A program made the translations under genes and the position numbers. Under the pieces are notes generated by a model. It searched no databases. It was given only the letters and a program-made list of their open reading frames with translations, and was not told where the DNA came from. DNA of 64,000 nt from Magnolia sinica (Eukaryota; Streptophyta; Magnoliopsida; Magnoliales; Magnoliaceae), in the NCBI RefSeq assembly GCF_029962835.1, contig NC_080577.1:6982501-7046500 (forward strand). Direction: 5' to 3'. How positions within the stretch are numbered: the stretch's first letter is position 1; every line of letters starts with the position of its first letter. This document shows positions 34,045-45,455 of this stretch, piece after piece.

Positions 34045-35055
34045 GTAAGTTTTGTTTGCTGTGGTCCACCTGAATCACAAATTATACTGAATTTCAGGAC
34101 CTTATTCTAACATGATGTGACCCATCTGATGGTTGGAATTGATATCAACTGCACATTACAATGAAGCCTACCCCATGTGGCCTATTCGGTGCCCACGGTT
34201 CTTTACAGTTCAATGGGTGAGAGAATAGAAAGAGATTTGGTCACATTAAACGGTTCAATCCACTTCTATAGAAGAGGAAATTATTACAAAGTAGCAAACC
34301 CAAGTACACAAGAAAGCCATACCAAAGACACGGATAAAAGGATGCATAAGCACATCTCACACCAACCAAGTACATGAGCCTTGTTTATTTAATTAAGACA
34401 AACATCTTTTTAATCACACACTATAATTCACATCTTCTTCATTAGCCATCATACAATCAAGGATAAACTTCGATAATTGACCGCAAACCCAGCACAGGTA
34501 GAATCTTGTAGTCAGAGAAACCAGCGTCAATGAAGATTTTCTGCCACTCATGTTCTTCCCTCTGCCTGCCTGTTGAAGGCAACAGCATCGCCATATCAAA
34601 GCAAAGCTTTGTGTCCATTAACTTGTAATCATCTGTGTCGGCATTCACAACTGTTTCTAGTAAGATCACCTTCCCTCCATCTTCTTTACTTGGAATTACC
34701 TCTTTGCACCGTTTTAATATCTTCACGCAGTCATTGTCACTCCAGCCGCGTAGGACTGACTGTAAGCCATTTTCACAATGCTTAGAAGCCATTGCTAGAT
34801 ATGAAATGGGCTGGTTTGGATCAGCCCAATTGCTTGACTACAGCCCATTAGTTTCTGGCACTAGCCGTGGTGAAGAAGAACACATACAAGGCAGCAAGTG
34901 TGTTGAGCATTGTTCTAAAACGCGTTGACACAACTCAAAGACTTGTTGAATCAATGCGATTACTTAAAAGAAAAGATGTTGTCAGTTCCATTCAAACTCC
35001 TACCTTACTAGCAAAGCAACAACCTTAACAATGGAGGCACATGCAATGATGTTTT
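34045..35055. repeat. segmental duplicate of 28,385-29,490
   Basis: Collinear with the block around O-methyltransferase copy B, covering exon 2 and the adjoining part of the intron. Confidence 0.8.
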
Positions 35056-36865
35056 CTGACAAACTATCTAATTGATATAGAATTTACATTCCAACACTTT
35101 TTTCAAAAAAAGTTTTCAAAAAGCTGCCTCTTTAATTATAAAGCAAATGCATCAGTGGCTTCTGTGATTCATATTAGGCCGAGGTTCCAAAAATCAGCTC
35201 CACCTGTGATTCACGGTGACCACATAGGTGAAAATAGTGGATAGGGCAACAATTCTCCTCCATGCTATTTCCATTTGTGTGGCCAATATGAATCGATCAC
35301 AGATGCTTCTGATTTTTGGGGAAAAAAAGCTTAAAATTTATTTGAAATTTAATAGCTAGAGTGGATTTTATATAATTATGATATGGGTCTTCTAATACTA
35401 AAGGGTGAACGTTTCTCTTTCCTTTGGTGTGGTCCACCATAATCTCAGGTCAGTTTTACTTTTTTCATCTTTGCAATTAATATGGGACTAAATATCTAAT
35501 ATTCCCAATAGATGGTAAATAAATATTCGGTGGGTGGCCCGGTCAAAATCAAGAGCAGCAACCCTTCTATTTTTTTATTTTATTTTTTTTCCTTTTATAA
35601 ATAATTTTCAGTATAGTTGAATACAAAGGACAACGAACTAATTTTTCGTGGGCTCATTGTAATATGTTTGCAAAATCTATCCATCCATTAGATGCATAAT
35701 CAAAGTTTAGGCTTAGAGGAAAAAAAAAAATCCAGCTGAATTTAACTCAGGTGAACCTCATCCAATACCCTTAATTTTTACAATGTCCAACATAATGATT
35801 ATATGAAATTCACCCCCAACATTAGTTGCAAAACCAAAATTTAGATAAAGTGCATAAAAATCAGAGTCATTTGTGATTCTGATGGAGCATATCAAGGGAA
35901 ACAATTTGGAGGGTGATCATTTCCCTGTACAAAGTTTCAGTCCACCTGAATCATAATTGTGGGTAATTTTTTGACTACTTGGACAAACATGAGGTGATCG
36001 ATCTTGTGGTCGGGTAGATTTTATTGTAAATAACATAGTGGGGCCCACCGGGTCATAGGCATAGAGTTGCTTTGACAAATAAGTAGCGGTACAGACCTTG
36101 AGGAGAAGAGCGTCTGCAGGGGGAATCGACTCGAACATGTTACCTCCAACCGCATCTATTTTCGTACTCTTCGGCACGCTGGCAATAACATGTGGTTGAT
36201 CAAACACGGTGCATTTTATGTGTGGGAACGCATCAGTGATGGCCCGAGCTACAGCACCAGTACCAGCCCCAACATCGACCAACGACCGCACCCCATCGAA
36301 AACCTGACCATACTCTTTAACGACAATGCTAATGATGAACTGTGCATCACTGGCCATGGAATCGTTAAATAAGCAATTAAGCTCAGGGATCTGGGCCGCG
36401 CCCTCCAAAAAACTCACTCCGTTTGCTGTCTGGAAGGCAGTGGTTTCATTGCCTTGGAACCAACTACTCAAGAAATTCCAAGGTGTGAGTAGAGAAGAGT
36501 CTAACTCCCCTAACACAAAGGCTGACAAACTGACGGCGGCCTCTTTGCGGAGGAGTCTAGAAGGTGGTGTGAGAACATACCCTTCTTCAACTCGTTTATT
36601 GCCATTGATATTTTCTATAGCCCAAGTGAACCAACAGACGCATCAGGCGGCTCATGTAAGGGGTTTTGGATGAGTCAATCGGAAGTGCGGCGACCAACTC
36701 AGAGAGAGTCATTGGACGGCCATGATTGTGGATGATGTCTGGTATGCCGAGTTGAACGACACACTTGAGGGACATGGAATTCACGTAATGAAAGAGATGG
36801 TTCCATACGTGGGCTTGGGCTTGCAACAGCTCATGGCCTCTCTCTCCTTGGTTGGGCAACATCAC
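34457..36865 (-). pseudogene. class II plant O-methyltransferase, two exons, disabled (copy A)
   Basis: Family enzymes move a methyl group from S-adenosylmethionine to a phenolic hydroxyl in the cytosol. The N-terminus suggests the resveratrol/orcinol-type group. Exon 1 (36,865-36,097) encodes MMLPNQGERGHELLQAQAHV, then SMSLKCVVQLGIPDIIHNHG, the SAM-binding LVDVGAGTG (usually DVGGGTG) and GNMFESIPPADALLLK. It ends at AAG|GTCTGT. The intron is 34,760-36,096. Exon 2 (34,759-34,457), after CAG, encodes SVLRGWSDNDCVKILKRCKE through SDYKILPVLGLRSIIEVYP-stop. The phase-0 junction falls where this family normally splits. Defects: a small deletion near 36,596-36,615 shifts the frame after LLVHLG, and the HDWSD catalytic segment reads RGWSD, so the general-base histidine is gone. 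Corrected length would be about 358 residues, normal for the family. A diverged paralogue with a sequencing error is a weaker alternative. Confidence 0.9.
35130..35990. repeat. type III palindromic repeats inside the O-methyltransferase intron
   Basis: ATTCACGGTGACCACATAGG, CAATTCTCCTCCATG, GTGTGGCCAATATGAATC, then mirrored GTGGTCCACCATAATCTCAG and TGGAGCATATCAAGGGAAAC. They match the 17,881 and 49,650 families. Repeat insertion explains much of the 1.3-kb intron. Confidence 0.55.
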
Positions 36866-37485
36866 TAACTCTGGTATTCCACACCTGGAATCACAATAAA
36901 AAAAAGATAAAGAGGATTTTAAAACACACTAAAGCTGTGTATTCTTAATAACTCAATTCCATTATAACTTCCAAAATACAAATATATAGGCACCAAATGT
37001 AAAAAGCGACCAGGAAGAATCTGTGTTCCTCCATATACATCTAAACGGAGCTGCCAAACAACTTTTTTTTTTTTTACACGCACACACACCCCAAACAACT
37101 TGTAATTATCATCCGCAATTTTGACCGTACTATCTCTATGGTCTGGTCAAAATCACGAAAAGGAAGTAACGCTTCAAATATTTTTAGATTATTCATATAA
37201 CACATTTTGAAAATAATTTGGGACTAAATTACTCTTATCTTTAGATCAGCAGGATTATGAGTAGGGAAGAAGTCACGTACTATTCAATCGACGTTAATGG
37301 GATTAGTTATTTGGGTCTCCTGAAACTTATATCCAATTCGTTCATTTTCTTTGTAGCCTTTTATTTATATGAAAAGATATTAATTTCATGCTGACATGAT
37401 CTCTCTGTGGCCAACAAAACTTGATAATTTATAATTCTTTTCGTTCAATATGAACTATTTTCTTGTGATGTGGTTAATGTGACTA

Positions 37486-37535
37486 ATAGATGTTGATAAT
37501 GCTTCCGACAATAGATGTTGATAATGCTTCCGACA
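37486..37535. repeat. exact 25-bp tandem duplication
   Basis: ATAGATGTTGATAATGCTTC plus CGACA, twice, with no mismatch; therefore recent. Confidence 0.9.
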
Positions 37536-38097
37536 ATGGCCTTTCTAGAAATTTTGAAGTTGATTCATGGAGTGGATTCCACATAATGCGATAGTAGACC
37601 CCACAGACAATGTATAAACACCCTTATAAGTTTTCTTGTAATGTAGTCAATTTAAGAAGTTTTTGACCATAGGAGTTCAACTACCATTGTTTCTTGTGAT
37701 GTAGTCTAGTTAAGCCTTTTGTCCGTCTCCTTCTGAGGCTCATGCTCTAAATTATGCTATTAAGATAAATAGATGGCACGGATAAATTATATACATCACA
37801 ATAGCCCATAATAACTAATAACAGTGTTTGGTGGCTGTTCACTCATTTCTTATTGTGGGGTCCACCTTATCTGTGGATGTAATTCATTCTTTAGCTATAG
37901 AAAGGAGTAAGATTGAAAACCTATCATGACATTAAATTAAATTCCGAATCCAATGGACGGAGTAGATCTTCGACATATCCCATGATGGGCCCCACAACCC
38001 TTAATACATGACTACTTAGACCACATATGACAATATTCTCAACCCTTAACACACACTTGATTGTGGGCCTTAAAGACAATGTCCTTATAGTATTAAG

Positions 38098-38205
38098 GTT
38101 CAAGGTCGAGGTTGTCATGTCTAAAGGGTCGGGGTTGTTAGGGTTGAGGTTGTCATGTGTTACGGTCGAGGTTGTCATGCGTTAAGGATTGAGGTTGTCA
38201 TGCAT
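38098..38205. repeat. degenerate minisatellite, unit about 25-30 bp
   Basis: GTCGAGGTTGTCATG recurs four times with variable spacers (GTCTAAAGG, TGTTACG, CGTTAAGGATT). Non-coding. Confidence 0.8.
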
Positions 38206-38566
38206 TCATTATAAAAATGGACCAAAGACTACATACTAAATCTGTATCAAAAGAATGTATTTCCTTCCCTTAACACAGATCATGATAGCCACTTCAACCA
38301 AGGCAATACATTATAAAATTCAAATTCTATTTCCTTAATTGTTTTTCACATCACAATCACAACTATCATAATCTACCTTTAATATCTTCTGACAACAACA
38401 ATCACGACCATCCATCTCTATCAACAATCAAAAGTGACTTTCATCTCTACGAAAATATTATTCTATAAAAAATAAAATAAAAAATTCATTTAAAATGTCT
38501 CCCACATATCAATAGCTTTTATTTTTAAGAAATGTGGTCGTCGGATAAAAAATAACAATTTTGTAG

Positions 38567-38790
38567 TGTCTGCATGAGTTGTATATGGGGTGTGATTGAT
38601 TCTATGAGGTGTGATTGATTCTATAAGGTGTGATTGATTCTATAATTAGTCCTTGTAAATATAAAAATATTTAGTTTCATTTATAATAGGATTTTTTTCT
38701 TTTACATGAGATGTAATTGTATCTATATATAGCAACCGATTGGGAGAAGATAATTCAATTCAAATTATTCATAGAAACTATAATCTGACA
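38567..38790 (+). repeat. 5' LTR of the copia element
   Basis: 224 bp. It contains three GTGATTGATTCTAT units in tandem near its start and a TATATATAG box at about 38,724 that could be its promoter. The 3' LTR has four units, which accounts for its extra 20 bp. Otherwise the two differ at a modest number of positions. Confidence 0.93.
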
Positions 38791-38802
38791 TGGTATCAAA
38801 GC
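38791..38802 (+). promoter_or_regulatory. primer-binding site (initiator tRNA-Met type)
   Basis: TGGTATCAAAGC directly follows the LTR. Plant copia elements normally have TGGTATCAGAGC, complementary to the initiator Met-tRNA 3' end. One mismatch. Confidence 0.9.
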
Positions 38803-39008
38803 GGGTTCGATTCTAAGGAGCTTGTATTCCGGTCGCTTTGTTGGCCACTTCAAGGACATTGTATCCATTGCTTTCTCCATCAACAAGACAATCAAGCTCT
38901 CCTTACTCTCTACACCGATCATCTTCTTCATCCAATGGTCCTCGACGAAGGCCATGACATCGGGAGCGTACAACACGGGAGTCACCACCATAAATCTATT
39001 GTGAGTGC

Positions 39009-39835
39009 GATGGCAATCACCATAGGCACAACAACTGAACCAGCAGATTATTGTCTACCGAGACAATTCTGTGTTTCCTACTGGCATCACACTAGATGAG
39101 ACCAATTACTCATTATGGTCTCAACTCATGGAAATATGTATTGGCGCTTGTATCAAAGCAGGATATCTCACCGGAGAAGCGAAAAAACGTGCACCCAGAG
39201 ATCCCAATCTTGGAACATGGATTACCGAAAATCACAAAGTGAAGAGTTGGCTTATTGACTCAGTGAGTTCGTCGCTAATGCAGCGATTTATTCGTCTCCC
39301 GACAACCAAGGAGATATGGGAGGCCGTATCGAAAACCTTCTATGATAGATCGGATGAAATCTGTATCGTTGAATTAAATCAGAGATCCTTTTCTACCATG
39401 CAAAATGGTCGACCATTATCAACGTACTATAATGAACTTGTTGCTATTTTCCAGAAAATCGATCACAGGACTATTTCTCAGGAAGGAACAGTTGAAAGGG
39501 TGGTCTAGTTGCATTCCGCGATGGCTAGGCTTCAAGTTCATATTTTTCTAAGTGGACTCGACTCCGAATTTGATCAGGTCCATGGAGAAATCTTACGAAG
39601 AGACCTAAAACTAGATTTGGAGAGCTCGTATGCATATGTCAGGAGAGAATATTAACAGAGACAGACAATGGGAGGCTCTCGTCCAATCTCTAAGCGTTCG
39701 GCTATGCTGGCTAACCAAACTCAACAAGGATAAACAATCAATCAACTGAAAAGTCTGGTGACCTGGTATGTACTCATTGTGGTGAAACAGGTCATTCGAA
39801 ACAGCGATGTTATGAAGTCATTGGCTATCCTGAGT
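39009..39835 (+). pseudogene. copia gag with CCHC zinc knuckle, broken
   Basis: The nucleocapsid/capsid protein of the element. A start at 39,009 reads MAITIGTTTEPAD and then slips frame near 39,060 into FPTGITLDETNYSLWSQLME, the usual gag opening. The intact stretch 39,071-39,508 continues through EIWEAVSKTFYD and ends at TAG; after that LHSAMARLQVHIFLSGLDSE continues in frame, with another stop (TAA) at about 39,650. The RNA-binding knuckle CTHCGETGHSKQRC lies at 39,769-39,810 and has perfect CX2CX4HX4C spacing. A TAG follows shortly after (39,835). The domain order and knuckle make the identity firm; the breaks make it non-functional. Confidence 0.9.
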
Positions 39836-42800
39836 AGTGGGACTTCACAAAGAAACCTCGAAAGAAGATTGTAAGGAAAGCTATGGTGACATCTACGGAA
39901 GAAGACCAATCGCAGCCTACAACAAACGTTGTTTATCCAGGTATTGTCGGTAAGACATCTGTATTCTCTGCAACTGCTAAGAACAGCACTTGAATTATTG
40001 ATACAGGTGCATCCGATCATATGACAAGGGACTCTGGTCAGTTGCATTCCGTTCTCCCTTCTTCTCAATCTGTTATCTCCACAGCTAATGGTAGTACCTC
40101 TCCTATTACTGGAGAGGGATCTGTCATCTTATCCAATACTCTCACATTAGATACTGTCCTTGTTGTTCCATCCCTTGAGTATAATCTTTTGTCTGTTAGC
40201 CAAATTACCTCCACTCTTGCTTGCACTGTGACTTTTTGGCCCTCATTCTGTGTTTTTCAGGACATTCTAACTCGGAAGATTCTTAGTTATGGTGTTAGAC
40301 GGGGCAAACTCTACTACTTGGAGTTGACAGAAAATGGGGACCGAAATTCAATAAGGCAAATCAAACTAGCAGCGAAGACAAATCTCGAACAACTATATGG
40401 TTATAGCACCGGAGACTAAGATATCTGTCCTTTCCTATCTTAGAAATTTACACCCACATCTTTTTTCCACTTTGAATGATTTGGATTTTCATTGTGACAT
40501 TTGTGAATTGGCTAAGAGTCATCGTGTTTCTTATTTACCAAGTTTGAATAAAAGTTCAGAACCTTTTGTGGTTATTCACTCTGATGTTTGGGGTCCTGCA
40601 AATTCCCTTCTATTTCAAAAGCTCGCTACTTTGTTACATTTATTGATGAATGCATTAGATTGACTTGGGTGTCTCTGCTTAACAAAAAGAGTGATGTATG
40701 TACAGCATTTCAGGAATTTTATAATATAGTGGGCACTCAATACCAAAAACGGATTCGTGTTTTGTAATCCGACAATGGTACTGAGTATATAAATACATCC
40801 TTCAGTGAGCTTCTGAGCCAACATGAGATTCGTCATCAGACTTCTTGCACCTATATTCCGCAGCAAAATGGATTGATAGAGAGGAAGAATAGACAACTAT
40901 TGGAGGTGGTTCGTGCCTCTCCCTTTGGCATGAACATGCCTCAGTTCTATTGGGGAGAGGCTGTAAAATCCGCTACTTCATTAATCAAACACCTTCTCGA
41001 GTCATAGATTTTCAAACTCCCCAACAAAAGATGCAATCCTTACTTTCAGTTCCTCATCTCTCAAATCTTGAACCACGAGTCTTTGGTTGTACGGTATATG
41101 TTCATATCCCCAAAAGTTTGCGAAACAAACTTGATCCATGTGCAAAACGGTGTGTCTTTGTTGGCTATTCTGAGTTTCAGAAAGGATACAGGTGTTATGA
41201 CCCTTAAACTTGAAAATTACATGTGACTTTGGATGCTTCTTTTCGTGAAATAGAACCTTATTACATAGGGGATGTCTCTGGCCCTTCTCTTCAGGGGGAG
41301 AGCTCTAGTGAAGAGAATGTGAAAGTTGGCAGAGGAGATGAGTTTATGGAGTTAGAAAAAGTGAATGAAATTTTTGAGAAAAGTGTTCATCAAAGTTGTG
41401 ATAGTATTCCTGAAGTTGAGAGTGAGTTGATAATTCGTCCCCAAAATAATTCAGGTACTCCTGACATGTTAGAATCACCAATGCCCTTAGAGTTGCCCAT
41501 GTCCACACCATTAACTGAACAATCAACCCAGAATGTTCTTCCTCACGTAATCTCGAATCCCATATTTGATGAGTCTAATGAAACACATGTTTCTGTAGAA
41601 GATATAGCTCCTAAATATCCACAAAGATCAACTAAAGGAGTTCCAAAGAAACAATATGAACCTGATCCTAAAGCCAAGACCAAATACCCAATTAGTAACA
41701 ATGTGTTCTCCCATAAACTGTCTACATCATATGCATTTACTGTTAATCAATTATCCACTATATCTATCCTAGTAGTGTGCAAGATGCATTGACTGATCCG
41801 AAATGGACAAAGGCAATGAACGAAGAGATGGAGGCTTTACAAAAAAATGCGACTTGGGAACTTGTTCCGTTACCCAAAGGAAAGAAGACAATTAGATGTA
41901 GATGGGTGTTCATGGTGAAACTTAAAGCGGATGGCAGTATTGATAGATGTAAAGCAATGTTAGTTGCAAAGGGGTATACAAAAAGGTATGGGGTGGATTA
42001 TCAAGAGACTTTTGCACCGGTAGCCAAGATCAACACAATTCGCATTCTCATATTTATAGCGGCAAATCGGGATTAGCCCTTGCAACAATTTGATGTCAAA
42101 AATGTTTTCCTCAATGGAGATTTAGAGGAAGAGGTATACATGGAGTTGCCACCTGGAGTTAAACGTAGTTCCTCTTGTAAAAGTGAAGTTTGTAAATTGA
42201 AGAAGTCAGTGTATGGGTTGAAACAGTCACCTAGAGCTTGGTTTGAGAGGTTCTTTTCTACAATGAAGGCATTCGGTCATAAACAAAGTAATTCAGACCA
42301 TACTTTGTTTATAAAACACAAAGAAGGAAAGGTAACAGTTTTAATCGTATATGTCGATGATATGGTCTTGACAGGAAATGACCCATGTGAAATGAAAGCA
42401 TTACATGAGTATTTGGCTGCTAAATTCGAAATGAAGGATCTCGGGCAACTGAAATATTTCTTGGGGATTGAGGTTGCAAGATCGAAACACGGGATTTTCC
42501 TTTCACAACGGAAATATGTGCTAGATCATTTAACCGAAACTGGAATGCTTCCTTGCAAACCAGCAGAAACGCCCATAGAAATGAATCATAAACTCGAAGT
42601 TTTTCCAGATCAAATTCCAACAGACAAGGGTCGTTATCAGAGGTTAATTGAGAGATTAATTTATTTGTCTTACACGAGGCCAGATATAGTTTATGCAGTG
42701 AGCGTCATAAGCCTGTTCATGCATGCACCAAGTGAAGAGCATATGAATGCGGTATATCGAATCTTAAGATATTTGAAGAGTGCACCAGGCAAAGGTTTGT

Positions 42801-43310
42801 TGTTCTCCAAAAACAGTGTCTCTAAGATTGAAGGATACACGGATTCTGATTGGGCACATGATCAAACCAACAGAAGGTCCATGTCTAGATATTTTACCTT
42901 CGTAGAAGGTAATCTTGTCACTTGGAGAAGCAAGAAGTAGAAGGTTGTGGCAAGATCAAGTGTAGAAGCCGAATTCTGAGGTATGGCTCATGGTGTATGC
43001 GAATTGTTGTGGCTTAAAAGTGTAATAAAAGATTTGAGAATTGAATATACAAAACCTATGAATCTCCAATGTGATAATAAGGCAGCCATTAAGATTTCAT
43101 AGAATCCTGTACAACATGACCGCACCAAACATGTTGAAGTTGATCGTCATTTCATCAAAGAGAAACTCGATCAAAAGATTATACAGTTTCCATTTGTTCA
43201 GTCTAAAAGCCAGTTAGCGGATATACTCATGAAAGCAGTTTCCGGAAAGGTGTTCCATGGTATAATTGACAAGTTGGGCATGATAGATATCTATGCTCCA
43301 ACTTGAGGGA
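39836..43310 (+). pseudogene. copia pol (protease, integrase, reverse transcriptase, RNase H), broken
   Basis: Domains in copia order. Protease: active site DTGA at 40,000-40,011, with TGA where tryptophan is expected just before it. Integrase: HSDVWGP at about 40,577, SDNGTEY at about 40,768 and PQQNGLIERKNR near 40,860 supply the D,D-35-E triad, but a frameshift near 40,610 and a TAA at 40,764 interrupt it. Reverse transcriptase: WTKAMNEEMEALQKNATWEL, DVKNVFLNGDLEEEVYMELP and catalytic YVDDM (42,350-42,364). One stop separates the frames at 42,076 and 42,080. RNase H: YTDSDWAHD, VVARSSVEAEF followed by TGA, LQCDNKAAIKIS followed by TAG. The protein would act on the element's own RNA/cDNA; with at least eight lesions it cannot. 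Confidence 0.93.
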
Positions 43311-43313
43311 GAG

Positions 43314-43557
43314 TGTATGCATGAGTTGTATATGGGGTGTGATTGATTCTATGAGGTGTGATTGATTCTATGGGGGGCGATTGATTCTATAAGGTGAGAT
43401 TGATTCTATAATTAGTCCTTATAAATATAAGAATATTTAGTTTCCTTTATAATAGGAATTTTTTTCTTTTATATGAGATGTAATTGTCTCTATATATAGC
43501 ACCGGATTGGTAGAAGATAATTCAATTCAAATTATTCATAGAAACTATAATCTAACA
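43314..43557 (+). repeat. 3' LTR of the copia element
   Basis: 244 bp, TGTATGCATG to TCTAACA. The tandem GATTGATTCTAT block has an extra unit (TGGGGGGCGATTGATTCTAT) relative to the 5' LTR. Confidence 0.93.
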
Positions 43558-43731
43558 TATAGGGCAATTAAAAGTTGTTGACGATGCTTATATGTTGTAG
43601 AAGTTGATGATGGTGAATATATCCCAAAAAATGCAATTGAAAAAGGTAGTGGTGGTTTCTTAGAAGACATGTTTGAAAATGAAGAAAAAAACTTAAGAAA
43701 AATAGCAAAATAATAATAATAATAATAATAA

Positions 43732-44436
43732 ATCATCAAGGGACCAAGTTCCAAAGTAAGGGGGTTTTTTTTTAAAAAAAAAAAATTAAATTCACTAATT
43801 CATCAAAAAGCAATCAGATTAACAACTAAATGATTATATTTGAGAGAACAAAATTTTAAAGCATTTCGCAGTATTATAAGACTAGTATGGTGAAAACCAT
43901 TTATCATTTTCTAGAGAAGTTTTTGTATGGGTTTCGCTCGCACAAGATTAAGGATGGAAAACGTCCAATACATACCGTTTCTTGCATACATGTGAACATT
44001 CACCACGAGATCGATACTGACCACAAAAATGCATTTGCCTCACATTCTAGCTGGTCCACTTAACAGGTACGTAAGCTATAATTCATCCAATGTTGACCGT
44101 TCGTCGTTTTCTTTTCATAATTTGCTTTAAAAACCAAAAATATAAAACCTCCATGGCCCACCTAAACAGGATACTTCCTTGCATCCAAATATCGTTGGGA
44201 CCCTTTATGAGCGGCTACTGAGAGCATGGATTGGCAATCCACGTCCACCACTGGCAGGAGTACTACTGGCGTGGGCAACGTCACTTGTTGGCTCTTCGAA
44301 AGCACGTGGGAGGAAAAGATGACAGCTCTAATAATTTGCAACCTTTTCTCGTGGGAGTGCGGATCCTCTGTATCCTGGAAACCGCGAGCAGCTGAATCCA
44401 ATATTATTATTGGTCCAATAAAAAAATAAAAAAAAA
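43732..44436 (+). repeat. tandem duplication, first unit (about 705 bp)
   Basis: ATCATCAAGGGACCAAGTTC opens both units. They stay collinear through GAAAACGTCCAATA, TTGCCTCACATTC, CACGTCCACCACT and GGCAACGTCACTTGTTGGCT. The first unit includes about 75 bp at its end with no counterpart in the second. Confidence 0.88.
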
Positions 44437-45063
44437 ATCATCAAGGGACCAAGTTCCAAAGTAAGAGTTTTTTTTTTTACTAATTCATCAAAAAGTAATC
44501 AGATTGACAACTAAATGATTATATTTGAGAGAACAAAATTTTAAAGCATTTCGCAGTATTTCAAGACTAGTATGGTGAAAACCCCTTATCATTTTCTAGA
44601 GAAGTTTCTGTATGGGTTTCGCTCGCGCACAAGATTATGGATGGAAAACGTCCAATATATACATACCGTTTCTTGCATACGTGTGAACATTCACCACGAG
44701 ATCGATACTGACCACAAAAATGCGATCGATACTGACCACAAAAATGCATTTGCCTCACATTCCAGCTGGTCCACTTAACAGGTACGTATGCTATAATTCA
44801 TCCAATGTTGACCGTTCGTCATTTTTTTTTTCATAATTTACTTTTAAAATAAAAAATAAAAAACCTCCGTAGCCCACCTAAACAGGATACTTCCTTGCAT
44901 CTAAATATCGTTGGACCCTTATGAGCGGCCACTGAGAGCTTGGATTGGCAATCCACGTCCACCACTAGCAGGAGTACTACTGGCGTGGGCAACGTCACTT
45001 GTTGGCTCTTCAAGGCACGTGGGAGGAAAAGATGACAGTTTGAATAATTTGCAACCCTCTCAT
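44437..45063 (+). repeat. tandem duplication, second unit (about 627 bp)
   Basis: Collinear copy of the preceding unit until AATAATTTGCAACC, then the sequences diverge. It has an internal duplication of GATCGATACTGACCACAAAA (about 44,700-44,748). Confidence 0.88.
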
Positions 45064-45139
45064 GTGCATTCTTCTGACAGAGATGGACGGTACGTTTGGA
45101 CCAGCTGGAGGAGTTTGCGTGGGGATCACACCACCCTGA

Positions 45140-45455
45140 CATGCTACGTGGGTCTCAAAGTAATGTGTCTTATCCACGCACTTTATAGGTTTTACCACTT
45201 ATTTTAGGAAATGAGCTCAAGATGCATAAACCTCAAGTGGACCACGCCACTTGGAACTGTGTTAATAGTCACATCCACCGTTGAAAGTACCTTTCTATAT
45301 AATGGCCCTCAAGAAGCTTTTAGCTATTTCCAATAACGTGGTTTGCTTGAGCTTTGGATATGCTTTGGCTTTGCGCTCGTGCCCCCAACGTGAGATGGAA
45401 AATTAAATGGAATGCGTATATAAGACATATACATTACGCTAGGTCCCACTAACTT
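45140..45455. repeat. palindromic MITE, shortened
   Basis: The left arm is ACGTGGGTCTCAAAGTAATG and the right arm ends AGACATATACATTACGC. The centre is GGACCACGCCACTTGGAACT and AACGTGGTTTGCTTGAGC. Confidence 0.6.

Larger units (their letters stand above)
36866..38566. other. Upstream of copy A: AT-rich, no gene
   Basis: The region 5' of the O-methyltransferase start has no clear TATA-box I can assign. It holds a (CA)-rich stretch at 37,079, two short tandem repeats (listed separately) and GTGGGGTCCACC-type repeat debris near 37,855. Confidence 0.4.
38567..43557 (+). mobile_element. complete but decayed Ty1/copia LTR retrotransposon (about 5.0 kb)
   Basis: LTRs 38,567-38,790 and 43,314-43,557 start TGT and end CA. 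TGTAG before and TATAG after form a 5-bp target duplication with one change. A primer-binding site follows the left LTR, and a purine tract (GAGGGAGAG, 43,305-43,313) precedes the right one. Gag, zinc knuckle, protease, integrase, reverse transcriptase and RNase H follow in copia order. Multiple stops and frameshifts make it non-autonomous now. Confidence 0.95.

Noticed and set aside
38791..38810. Possible tRNA-like GGTATCAAAGCGGGTTCGA
   Set aside because: It is the copia primer-binding site plus chance GTTCGA; no cloverleaf can be drawn around it.
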